Below, in pieces: positions 25,304 to 33,489 of a stretch of 64,000 nt of DNA (the stretch's first letter is position 1; each line of letters begins with the position of its first letter). The stretch lies in assembly GCA_016789905.1 (NCBI GenBank), contig JAEUQC010000163.1, positions 19,433-83,432 of the forward strand. Direction: 5' to 3'. The notes beneath the pieces are model-generated. The model worked only from the letters and a program-made list of their open reading frames with translations, was not told where the DNA came from and did no database searches. Both the position numbers and the translations under genes were made by a program. The stretch comes from Bryobacterales bacterium. Its GTDB lineage: Bacteria; Acidobacteriota; Terriglobia; Bryobacterales; Bryobacteraceae.

Positions 25304-26533
25304 TTACGGCTTGCGCGAACCTGGCCGCAGCCCAATGCAATAGATTTGCGAATCGGTGCGGTAGATTAGCTCATCGCCGGCGATGGCTGGGGACGCCGTG
25401 ATGCGTTCACCCAAATGGTTGGTCGAAATCAATTCGAATTTTGGACCGGCACTTACGACGAAAGTCTCTCCGTCGTTGTTGCTGCAGTACAGGCGGCCAT
25501 TGGCGGCAACCGGCGACGAGTTGCACGCGCCGCCCACACGTTGCCGGTACAGTTCTCTCCCCGTCTTGCCATCAAGGCAGACCAATACGCCGTTATCGTT
25601 CAACGCATACAGCAGGCCGCGATAGTAGACCGGGGAAGGTTCCTGCGGTCCGGGTTTTTCACTCACCCATACCCGCTCCGGAGGCCGTCCGTCCGGCATC
25701 AATCGAATAGCATGGATGGGGCTTTGCCGCCATAGCTGCAGGAACACCATTCCGTCGCCGTACACCGGACTGACAATGATCTCCCCATTGAACGGTCCCA
25801 CGCCTTCGCCGTATTGCCACAGTTCGTCGTGTGTTCTTGCATCAAAGGCGGTCAGGCGGTTCTTTCCGGAAACAAGGATCAGGGACTGCGCCAGCAGCGG
25901 CGTTGCGTGCGAGGTGCCAATGGGGCGGTCTTTCTTCCAGACGATCTTTCCCGTCGCCTTGTCGAGACCAATCAGATAGCAGGGGCCCTTATGGTGATCC
26001 CAGGGAAGGACAACCGCATCGTCCGTGATCAACGGGCTGGCGCCATACCCCCAGGCCATCTTCGGGTCGCCAAATAGAGACATGTAGCGCGTCACCCAGA
26101 CGAGCTTTCCAGTGTGGGTGTACCGGGCGATATCTGAATTCCCAAACGCCACATAAACGGCATCAGCGCTGACAGCCGGCGTGTTGACGGCCAGGTTCGA
26201 TTTCTCGTGGGCGCGTTGATCCACGCCGAGCCCGAAATCATGCCGCCACATCTCCCGGCCATTCCTGCGGTCGAAGCAAAGTGCAAGGAGAGACTTCCCG
26301 CTCTCTGCCTGTGCCTGCGTGGTGACGAACACCCGGTCCCGGTAGACAACAGGAGAACTCGTTCCCCACCCTGGCAGTTGAACAGACCACCGGATGTTCT
26401 CCGATCGGCTCCATGCGACAGGAGGGTTGGCCCCGTCGCCAACACCGTCAGCCCCCGGACCTCGCCAGCGCGGCCAGTCCGCCGCGCACGCCGCGGCCGC
26501 ATTCAGCAAAACTGCGCGGCGAGCGATGCTCAT
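25304..26533 (-). CDS. PQQ-binding-like beta-propeller repeat protein, exported
   Basis: 409 aa. An Arg-Arg pair near the start (MSIARRAVLLNAAAACA) precedes ADWPRWRGPGADG, the usual opening of PQQ-like propellers of acidobacteria and planctomycetes. Tryptophan-docking blades recur (GKLVWVTRY, TGKIVWKKD, THDELWQYGEG, KTGRELYRQRVG). No cytochrome domain is fused and no conserved dehydrogenase Asp is obvious, so it is more likely a structural or binding propeller than an enzyme. Start ATG 26533 overlaps the sialidase stop as ATGA; four further in-frame codons upstream are possible but add no signal. Confidence 0.85.
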   Translation of the reverse strand: MSIARRAVLLNAAAACAADWPRWRGPGADGVGDGANPPVAWSRSENIRWSVQLPGWGTSSPVVYRDRVFVTTQAQAESGKSLLALCFDRRNGREMWRHDFGLGVDQRAHEKSNLAVNTPAVSADAVYVAFGNSDIARYTHTGKLVWVTRYMSLFGDPKMAWGYGASPLITDDAVVLPWDHHKGPCYLIGLDKATGKIVWKKDRPIGTSHATPLLAQSLILVSGKNRLTAFDARTHDELWQYGEGVGPFNGEIIVSPVYGDGMVFLQLWRQSPIHAIRLMPDGRPPERVWVSEKPGPQEPSPVYYRGLLYALNDNGVLVCLDGKTGRELYRQRVGGACNSSPVAANGRLYCSNNDGETFVVSAGPKFELISTNHLGERITASPAIAGDELIYRTDSQIYCIGLRPGSRKP

Positions 26534-27645
26534 TGGTACAACCACCGGAGCGGAATGGAGGCGATCTGCGTCCGGCTAAGGTTCTTCAGCCCATCGCTGC
26601 CACCGGACGCAAAGCCCAGCAGAATGCGGTCTTTTACGAACTCAATCGCGGTGTAGCAATACCACCCCTTCGGGTCCTCCAACAGGTTTCGCTTGCGTTC
26701 CCAGGTCTTGCCTTCATCGCGGGAAACGGCAAGCGTCAACGGCGTCCGCCGCCGTTCCAACTCCGGGGCGATTCGCGTGTGATCGTTCCAAACAGCCAAC
26801 AAATGCCCGGTCTTCGGAATGCGTTCAATGGAGGCTGGCGAAACCGGCGACACAAGCGCGCTCGGCCCGGGCTCGGTCCAGCTTTCACCGGCGTCCTTCG
26901 AATAACACACATATTGCGAACCCAGCGCTGTACGGCAGAAGAGCATCAACCGGCCGTCCTTCAGTTCCACAACGCCCGGCTCCTGCAGGCCGGTTGCATT
27001 GGCGGCGTCCGGACACTCGATGACCTGCGGAGTGCGGCGCCATCGTTGCCCTTCGTCGTCGGACACATACACGCGCACACTGCCGCGGCCCGTCCACTTG
27101 CCTTCTGCTGAAGTGTGCAGGGCCACCGGCGCGACAAGCAGCCCGCGGCTGGTTTGAATCACGCGATCATTGTTCAGAACGTGGTAGCCAGGGTTGTCCT
27201 GAATCACCGCCATCGGCTCGCGTGTCCAGGTTTTGCCTTCGTCGCTCGAATAGCGCAGAAATGGGGCGCACTTCGTCTCCGAGTCCTTGCGCAGATAGAA
27301 AAACGCAATGCGTCCGCTCTTCTTTAGCCGCAACAAACTGACACTCATCACGTTCATCCCGCCTTCGTTTTCCAGCAGCGTGACATCGTTGGAACTCCAC
27401 GTTGTGCCGAAATCGGATGAGTAGCGAGCGGCTATGTGGGCCGTGGCGTGGTCACCGCCGCCTCCAGTGAACTTCGTATACGCGAAGAGTATCCGGCCAT
27501 CGCGGAGAGGAAGAAAGTCACCCTCCGTATTGCGGGGGTTGCCGGGCGCGGGGGGCAGCAGGGGAAGGATGAGCGGCGCCTCCTTCGCTCCCTGGCAAAG
27601 GGCAAGCGGAGACGCGGCGGCCAGAAACGTTCTGCGCGAGATCAT
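26530..27645 (-). CDS. Exo-sialidase/BNR-repeat (Asp-box) protein, exported
   Basis: 371 aa. MISRRTFLAAASPLALC is a probable Tat signal. Four Asp boxes of the S-x-D-x-G-x-T/S-W type are visible (SSDFGTTW, SSDEGKTW, SKDAGESW, SRDEGKTW) plus a variant (SDDEGQRW), defining a six-bladed sialidase-like propeller. Family members hydrolyse sialic acid or other glycosides, or only bind sugars. An Arg triad cannot be assigned by eye, so true sialidase activity is unproven. It is the first gene of the 27645-19154 operon and is divergent from the PQQ dehydrogenase, with 35 bases between starts that contain a small inverted repeat. Confidence 0.85.
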   Translation of the reverse strand: MISRRTFLAAASPLALCQGAKEAPLILPLLPPAPGNPRNTEGDFLPLRDGRILFAYTKFTGGGGDHATAHIAARYSSDFGTTWSSNDVTLLENEGGMNVMSVSLLRLKKSGRIAFFYLRKDSETKCAPFLRYSSDEGKTWTREPMAVIQDNPGYHVLNNDRVIQTSRGLLVAPVALHTSAEGKWTGRGSVRVYVSDDEGQRWRRTPQVIECPDAANATGLQEPGVVELKDGRLMLFCRTALGSQYVCYSKDAGESWTEPGPSALVSPVSPASIERIPKTGHLLAVWNDHTRIAPELERRRTPLTLAVSRDEGKTWERKRNLLEDPKGWYCYTAIEFVKDRILLGFASGGSDGLKNLSRTQIASIPLRWLYQ

Positions 27646-27647
27646 GA

Positions 27648-27662
27648 AAGATAGATTATCTT
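27648..27662. promoter_or_regulatory. Short inverted repeat between divergent starts
   Basis: AAGATA, three bases, TATCTT, a perfect 6-bp dyad in the 35 bases between the sialidase gene (start 27645, minus) and the PQQ dehydrogenase (start 27681, plus). The spacing is so tight that promoters for both genes must lie partly inside the opposite coding region. The dyad could be a shared operator, but six bases a side can occur by chance. Confidence 0.3.
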
Positions 27663-27680
27663 GTGTGGTGTAATCGCAGG

Positions 27681-29990
27681 ATGACGGCATTGGGATGGGC
27701 TCTTCTGTTTGCGCTCACAACGGCGGAAATATCGGCGGGCGCGGAAGTACGGGAAAACTACGCAAAGCTCTGCGCGGGCTGCCATGGAGCGGATGCGCGC
27801 GGATCGCAGCAAGGGCCAGGGCTCTCCGGGAATCTCCGCTTGCGCCGCCGCTCCGTGCAAAGCCTGCGAAATGTGATCGTGCGCGGCATTCCCGCCGCGG
27901 GCATGCCTGGGTTCGCTCTGCCCGCCGCCGAAGTGGATGAACTCGTGCAACTCGTCGTGTCATTGAACGCGTCCGCGGCGGAGTCAAAGGTAGAAGGGGA
28001 CCAGCAGGCCGGAAGCGAATACTTCTTCGGTAAAGGGCAATGTGCCACCTGCCACATGGTCAACGGACAAGGATCGCCCGTGGGTCCGGATCTTTCAGGC
28101 GTCGCACGGGAGCTGACAGTGGACCAACTGCGGGACGCGCTTCTAAAGCCGGAGACTCGCATTGTTCCAGGCTACGAATTGGTAAACGCTACGTTGAGAA
28201 ATGGCGAAAAGCTCCGCGGATTCGCGCGCAACCGGACGGCGTATGGCATCATCGTCCAGGATTTGCAAGGTGGATTTCACCCTCTGTCCATCGAACAGGT
28301 GGCACAGCTAACCGAAGAAAAGCGCTCACTCATGCCGGCCGCAAAGACATCTCCGGAAGAACTGCAAAATCTCCTTGCGTTTTTGAGCCAGCGGAAAGGC
28401 GTGCAAACCGGCGCCGGCGTGAAGACTCCGCCCTCACGTGCGACTGCCCCAGGCGGCGTGTCCTTTGCGCGAATACAGAATCCAAACCCTGGGGACTGGG
28501 TTTCCTACAATGGCAATCTCAGTGGAAACCGTTACAGCCCATTGGCGCAAGTCAACACATCGAACGTTGGCAAGCTGGCGCTCAAATGGACTTTTTCCAT
28601 TCCGCTTTGGACGCAGTTCTTGCCCGACACACCGTACTACCACGAGAACATGCGCTACTTCGGGCTCGAAACTGTGCCGCTTGTTGCCGATGGCATCATG
28701 TACGCCACCGGCCCCAACCAGGTATACGCGCTCGACGCGCGCACCGGCCAGCAGATCTGGCAATACGCACGGCCCCGCACTCCCGGCCTCGTGTCCGACC
28801 CCTCGCTGGGCACCAATCGCGGCGTCGCAATACTCGACGATAACTTGTTCTTCGTCACAGACAATGCCCATCTCATCGCGCTGAATCGCATCACCGGCCG
28901 GCTGGTTTGGGAAGTCGTGATGTGGGACGAACCGCAAAAATACGGCGGCACCGTAGCGCCATTGATCGTGAAGGATATGGTGGTGGCCGGCGTTGCCGGC
29001 GGGGACTGGGGCATCCGCGGATTTATCGCCGCATACAAAGCCGCCACCGGGGAACGCGCCTGGCGCACCTGGACCGTGCCCGCCGCAGGCGAACCCGGCA
29101 TTGAGACCTGGAAAGGAAACGGGTACAAACTCGGCGGCGGGTCCACGTGGCTTACCGGCTCCTACGATTCGTCAGCGGACATGCTGTACTGGGCCACCGG
29201 CAACCCTTGGCCAAACTCCGACGACCGCGACCGCGGCGGTGACAACCTTTTCACCGATAGCGTGCTCGCGCTGGATCCAGCCACCGGGAAGATGAAATGG
29301 TACTACCAGTTCACACCGCACGACACGCATGACTGGGACGCCACCGAACCGAATGTGCTCGTCGACACCACCTACCACGGAAAGACGCGGAAGCTGTTGC
29401 TTCATGCAGATCGCAATGGTTTTTTCTATGTATTCGACCGTACCGATGGAAAGCTCCTGCTGGCCAAATCGTTCATGCATAAACTGACTTGGGCAAGCGG
29501 CATCGGCGCCGATGGCCGGCCCATTCCCGCTCCCCCGGGCGAACTCAGTTGTCCGGATCATGCGACGAACTGGAACGGCACGGCCTTCAGCCCGGCCACA
29601 AAACTCTACTACGTCATCGCCATTGAAAAGTGCGTGGTGAATATGCTTCCAGGGAGTTGGAAAACCAAACGCCCGCCGGAAGATCCTGGAAAAAAATACC
29701 TGCGCGCGCTCAACATCGAGACAGGGCAGACAGCATGGGAAGTCCCATTAACCGGGCCCGTCGACGGCAAACGTGTAGCGGGCATACTCGGCACTGCCGG
29801 TGGCGTGTTGTTCTACGGTGACCCAAGCGGCTACCTGGTGGCGGCCAGCGAAAAGGACGGCAAGACGCTTTGGCGTTTCCCTCTGAACGCAACCATCAAA
29901 ACGTCGCCGATGACGTATTCCGTGGACGGGCGCCAATATCTTACCCTCGCCGCCGGATCGAACATCTTTACCTTCGCGTTGCCGCAATAG
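27681..29990 (+). CDS. PQQ-dependent alcohol dehydrogenase with N-terminal dihaem cytochrome c region
   Basis: 769 aa, secreted (MTALGWALLFALTTAEISAGA). Two haem c sites lie near the N-terminus: CAGCH (31-35) and CATCH (121-125), with GMPGF supplying a probable axial Met for the first. The eight-bladed PQQ propeller (about 265-769) opens with WVSYNGNLSGNRYSPLAQVNTSNV. YYQFTPHDTHDWDATEPNVLVD contains the catalytic Asp region of methanol/ethanol dehydrogenases, and WATGNPWPNSDDRDR the calcium/PQQ region. Quinohaemoprotein alcohol dehydrogenases usually carry one cytochrome at the C-terminus, so two at the N-terminus is a different order. Electrons would pass to periplasmic acceptors. The hydrolase at 30008 follows after 17 bases. 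Confidence 0.88.
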   Translation: MTALGWALLFALTTAEISAGAEVRENYAKLCAGCHGADARGSQQGPGLSGNLRLRRRSVQSLRNVIVRGIPAAGMPGFALPAAEVDELVQLVVSLNASAAESKVEGDQQAGSEYFFGKGQCATCHMVNGQGSPVGPDLSGVARELTVDQLRDALLKPETRIVPGYELVNATLRNGEKLRGFARNRTAYGIIVQDLQGGFHPLSIEQVAQLTEEKRSLMPAAKTSPEELQNLLAFLSQRKGVQTGAGVKTPPSRATAPGGVSFARIQNPNPGDWVSYNGNLSGNRYSPLAQVNTSNVGKLALKWTFSIPLWTQFLPDTPYYHENMRYFGLETVPLVADGIMYATGPNQVYALDARTGQQIWQYARPRTPGLVSDPSLGTNRGVAILDDNLFFVTDNAHLIALNRITGRLVWEVVMWDEPQKYGGTVAPLIVKDMVVAGVAGGDWGIRGFIAAYKAATGERAWRTWTVPAAGEPGIETWKGNGYKLGGGSTWLTGSYDSSADMLYWATGNPWPNSDDRDRGGDNLFTDSVLALDPATGKMKWYYQFTPHDTHDWDATEPNVLVDTTYHGKTRKLLLHADRNGFFYVFDRTDGKLLLAKSFMHKLTWASGIGADGRPIPAPPGELSCPDHATNWNGTAFSPATKLYYVIAIEKCVVNMLPGSWKTKRPPEDPGKKYLRALNIETGQTAWEVPLTGPVDGKRVAGILGTAGGVLFYGDPSGYLVAASEKDGKTLWRFPLNATIKTSPMTYSVDGRQYLTLAAGSNIFTFALPQ

Positions 29991-30007
29991 TTCACTACAA
30001 TGGCTGC

Positions 30008-31951
30008 GTGAATCCTCGCGCCCTATTTCTAATTTGCTCCGTTGTCGCGCAGGCGGCCCTGGTCCGTGTGGAAGTGACGGAACGCTCCGCCATCCTCGAT
30101 GGCAGGGCGTTCGGCACCGTCGGCGCCTATGAACGCCTGGTTGGCAAAGCCTACTTTGCCGTAGACCCCGTGGCGCCAGCGAACAAGGATGTAGTGAACC
30201 TGTCACTCGCCCCGCGCAACGTAATGGGACTCGTAGAATTCTATGCGGACTTCGTTATCTTCGCGCCCGTCAACCCCGCAAAGAGTAACGGCACGCTGCT
30301 CTTTGAGGTATCGAATCGAGGCCGCAAGGGCCTGCTCGCAACCTTCAGCCGGGCGCAGGCCTCAAACGATCCGCGCACCGCCGCGGAGTTTGGCGATGCG
30401 CTTCTCTTGCAGGAGGGCTTCACGCTGGCCTGGCTCGGCTGGCAGTTCGATGTACCCCGTGAACCGCCGCTGATGAGTGTCACTGTTCCAGTGGCACGCA
30501 AGGCCGATGGCTCTCCGATTCAAGGCGTCGTGCGCTCCGACTTCGTACCGGATCGGAGTGCCACGTCGTTCTCTCTCGGCGATCGTCTATTCTTTCCATA
30601 CAAGGCCATCGATGGCCCGGCGACCTTAACCGAACGCAGCCTGGCAAACGGACCAAGACGCGTCATCCCGCCCGCCGATTGGAGCTTTTCTGAGGATCGC
30701 GGTGCGGTGCGAAAAGCCTCCGGCTTTGAAGCGGGAAAAATCTATGAGGTCGTGTACACCTCGCAGGATCCATCCGTCGTTGGGTTAGGCATGGCCGGCG
30801 TTCGCGACTTCATCGCCGCGCTGAAAGCGGGCGCGGCCCCGGCCCCTTTGGCCGCCCTCGCCCCGGCGGTGCGGCGGTCCATCGCCTTTGGCAGTTCCCA
30901 AAGCGGGCGATTCCTGCGTACCTTTTTGTACCAGGGCTTCAACCGAGACGAACACGGACGCCGCGTTTTCGACGGCGTGTGGGCGCACGTCGCCGGCGCC
31001 GGACGCGGGAATTTCAACCACCAATTCGCCCAGCCCTCACGGGACGCCCGGCCATTTTTCAACTTTTACTACGCGACCGATATCTTTCCCTTCACCGACC
31101 TTCGCCAGGCCGACCCCATCACCGGCCTCGACGACGGCTTGCTACTCCGGGCCGAGCGCGACAGAGTGGTGCCGAAGATCTTCTATACAAACTCGGCCTA
31201 CGAATACTACGGCCGCGCGGCGTCACTCATGCACACCTCGCCGGACGGAGCGCGCGAGGTGCCGCTTGCCCCCAACACGCGCTTATATGTGATCGCCGGT
31301 GCCAATCACGGCCCCGGTTCGATTCCGCCTGCCATCAGTCCGAACACGCGCAATCGAAATAGCGGGAATGACTATCAATGGATCCTGCGAGGGCTGCTCG
31401 TGGCCATGCAGCAGTGGGTTGCCAATGACACCGCGCCCCCGCCATCGGTGTATCCGCGCGTAGACCGCGGCGAACTGGCTCCCATCGATCGAGTGCGATT
31501 TCCGAAGTCGATTGCACCCCTGCCCGCCCGCATCCACGACGTGTATCGCTTGGACTTCGGGCCGGATTTCCGCACCCGCGGCATTGTTGCCTTTGAACCG
31601 CCAAAAATGGGCGCCCCATTCCGCGTCCTTGTGCCGCAGGTGGATGCCGACGGAAACGACATCGGCGGGTTGAAGACTCCGCAAGTGGCAGTGCCGCTTG
31701 CCGCGCACACTGGCTGGAATCTTCGCCACCCTGCGATTGGCTCGCCAGAGGAGTTGTTCAGCATGGTGGGGTCTTATTTCCCGTTTTCAACGGAGAAACG
31801 CAGCGCGAGGTACCGTACTCGCGCGGCATACCTTGAGAAAATTCGCGCCGAGGCGCGTAAGATGATAGCGAACCGCTACCTGCTGGAGCGCGATCTCCCG
31901 TTGGTGGAAACGCTGTCAGCTACGGAATGGGATTTCACTTCTAAGCAATAA
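30008..31951 (+). CDS. Secreted alpha/beta hydrolase, Abhydrolase_10 (alpha/beta hydrolase domain-containing) family
   Basis: 647 aa from GTG 30008. Signal-like VNPRALFLICSVVAQAALV, then VEVTERSAILDGRAFGTVGAYERLVGKAYFAVDP, the family N-terminus. The nucleophile elbow is FGSSQSGRFLR and the probable catalytic His is in IAGANHGPGS, near two thirds of the sequence as usual for this family. Substrates are unknown; some relatives sit with dehydrogenases that oxidise secondary alcohols or terpenoids. The start is 17 bases after the PQQ dehydrogenase stop, so the two are probably co-transcribed, suggesting ester cleavage followed or preceded by alcohol oxidation in the periplasm. A longer reading extends into the upstream gene and is rejected. 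The 3' end overlaps the convergent DUF1501 gene by 11 bases. Confidence 0.85.
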   Translation: MNPRALFLICSVVAQAALVRVEVTERSAILDGRAFGTVGAYERLVGKAYFAVDPVAPANKDVVNLSLAPRNVMGLVEFYADFVIFAPVNPAKSNGTLLFEVSNRGRKGLLATFSRAQASNDPRTAAEFGDALLLQEGFTLAWLGWQFDVPREPPLMSVTVPVARKADGSPIQGVVRSDFVPDRSATSFSLGDRLFFPYKAIDGPATLTERSLANGPRRVIPPADWSFSEDRGAVRKASGFEAGKIYEVVYTSQDPSVVGLGMAGVRDFIAALKAGAAPAPLAALAPAVRRSIAFGSSQSGRFLRTFLYQGFNRDEHGRRVFDGVWAHVAGAGRGNFNHQFAQPSRDARPFFNFYYATDIFPFTDLRQADPITGLDDGLLLRAERDRVVPKIFYTNSAYEYYGRAASLMHTSPDGAREVPLAPNTRLYVIAGANHGPGSIPPAISPNTRNRNSGNDYQWILRGLLVAMQQWVANDTAPPPSVYPRVDRGELAPIDRVRFPKSIAPLPARIHDVYRLDFGPDFRTRGIVAFEPPKMGAPFRVLVPQVDADGNDIGGLKTPQVAVPLAAHTGWNLRHPAIGSPEELFSMVGSYFPFSTEKRSARYRTRAAYLEKIRAEARKMIANRYLLERDLPLVETLSATEWDFTSKQ

Positions 31952-33476
31952 TGTCGTGCAGCACGTTCCCATGCACATCGGTCAACCGGAAATCACGCCC
32001 GCTATACCGATATGTCAGCTTCAGATGATCAATGCCGAGCAGGTGCAGAATCGTCGCGTGGATGTCATGCACATGCACCGGCTTTTCGACGGCCTTGAAC
32101 CCGAACTCATCCGTCGCTCCGTAAATCGTGCCGCCCTTGACAGCCCCGCCCGACAGCCACATCGTGAACCCAAACGGATTGTGATCCCGGCCCTTCTTCG
32201 CCGCCCCGCCGCCGCCGCCCACCTCGCGCACCGGCGTGCGCCCGAACTCCGACCCGCACACCACCAGCGTGTCCTTCCACATCCCTCGCTGCTTCAAATC
32301 TTTGATCACCGCCGCAAACGCCTGGTCTGAATTCTTGGCATTCGTCTTGTGCGCCATAATGTCGCCATGGGCGTCCCATGGGTCCCCGCTCGAATAGTAA
32401 ACCTGCACCATCCGCACACCCTTTTCCACAAGCCGGACTGCCTGCAGCGCTCCGCGCGCCGTGGTTCCCTCTCCATACATATCCAGCGTCGCCTGCGATT
32501 CCTTGCGCACGTCAAAAACCTCGGGCGCTTCTGTCTGCATGCGATACGCAGTTTCCATCGAGTTCACCACCGCATCCACTTGCTGATCGTCACCAGCCGA
32601 ACGCTTCCGGATTCCTTCGAGCTTCTGCAGCAGGTCCATCTCCCGTTTCTGCTCCGCAAGCTCAAATTTCGGGTTATTCACATAGCTGACAAGCTTTTTC
32701 GGATCGAATGCCGTTTCCACCTTCACCGGCTTCTTCTTGTCCTTATCTTTCTCGTCCATCGCTGCCGCCGGCGCCTCGTCCTCCATCGGCGAACCATCTG
32801 GATTTGTGCGCGTCTGAATGCGCGAAGAAATATACGTCCCCTGATGAATCGCGGGCAAAAACCCGTTGCTCCACAGCGGCGAACCCACCGTCGTCGGCAC
32901 CGTCGGGCACAGAACCACAAAGCCAGGAAGACTCTTGTTCTCGCTGCCGAGCCCATACGTTAGCCAGGACCCTATCGCCGGACGCCCCGCCTGATTGGCG
33001 CCTGTGTTCATCATTAGGCACGCGGGTTCATGGTTAGGAATTTCCGTATATACCGAGCGGATCCAGCAAATATCGTCGGCCACGCCGCCCAGGTTCGGCC
33101 ACAGCTCGCTTAACTCCATCCCGCACTGGCCATATTTCTTGAACGTAAAGGGTGACCTCATCAACTCGCCGGTTCGGCGCTCGGTCTTAATGCCGCCGCC
33201 AGGCATTGGCTGCCCGTCGTATTTCTCCAGCGAAGGTTTCGGGTCAAAGCTATCTATGGAAGAGCATCCGCCATTCATGAACAGGAAAATCACTCGCTTC
33301 ACCTTTTGCGGGTGATCCAGCTTCGACATTACGGGCTGCCCGTCGGGTGTGACAATCCCGCCTGCCTTTGCAATCGATTCACTCACCATGCTGGCGAACG
33401 CCATCATGCCGAAGCCATTGCCCACGCGTCGCAGCGCGTCACGTCGAGTGGTGGGGTTGGTCATTTTGTGTTTCAT
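31941..33476 (-). CDS. DUF1501 domain protein (Tat-exported, sulfatase-fold-like)
   Basis: 511 aa. TTRRDALRRVGNGFGMMAFASM is a Tat-type signal. KRVIFLFMNGGCSSIDSFDPKPSLEKYDGQPMP is the signature start of DUF1501; GGGGGAAKKGRDHNP and VHVHDIHATILHLLGIDH match its late motifs, the latter resembling metal ligands of the alkaline phosphatase/sulfatase superfamily. Function is not established. A poly-acidic/basic insert (AMDEKDKDKKKPVKVE) lies near residue 260. DUF1501 genes in planctomycetes and acidobacteria are almost always paired with a DUF1549/DUF1553 protein, as here: the partner ends 13 bases upstream, and an AGAGGA ribosome site overlaps its stop. ATG 33464 is an alternative start. Confidence 0.92.
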   Translation of the reverse strand: MKHKMTNPTTRRDALRRVGNGFGMMAFASMVSESIAKAGGIVTPDGQPVMSKLDHPQKVKRVIFLFMNGGCSSIDSFDPKPSLEKYDGQPMPGGGIKTERRTGELMRSPFTFKKYGQCGMELSELWPNLGGVADDICWIRSVYTEIPNHEPACLMMNTGANQAGRPAIGSWLTYGLGSENKSLPGFVVLCPTVPTTVGSPLWSNGFLPAIHQGTYISSRIQTRTNPDGSPMEDEAPAAAMDEKDKDKKKPVKVETAFDPKKLVSYVNNPKFELAEQKREMDLLQKLEGIRKRSAGDDQQVDAVVNSMETAYRMQTEAPEVFDVRKESQATLDMYGEGTTARGALQAVRLVEKGVRMVQVYYSSGDPWDAHGDIMAHKTNAKNSDQAFAAVIKDLKQRGMWKDTLVVCGSEFGRTPVREVGGGGGAAKKGRDHNPFGFTMWLSGGAVKGGTIYGATDEFGFKAVEKPVHVHDIHATILHLLGIDHLKLTYRYSGRDFRLTDVHGNVLHDIIA

Positions 33477-33489
33477 CGGGTCAGTCCTC

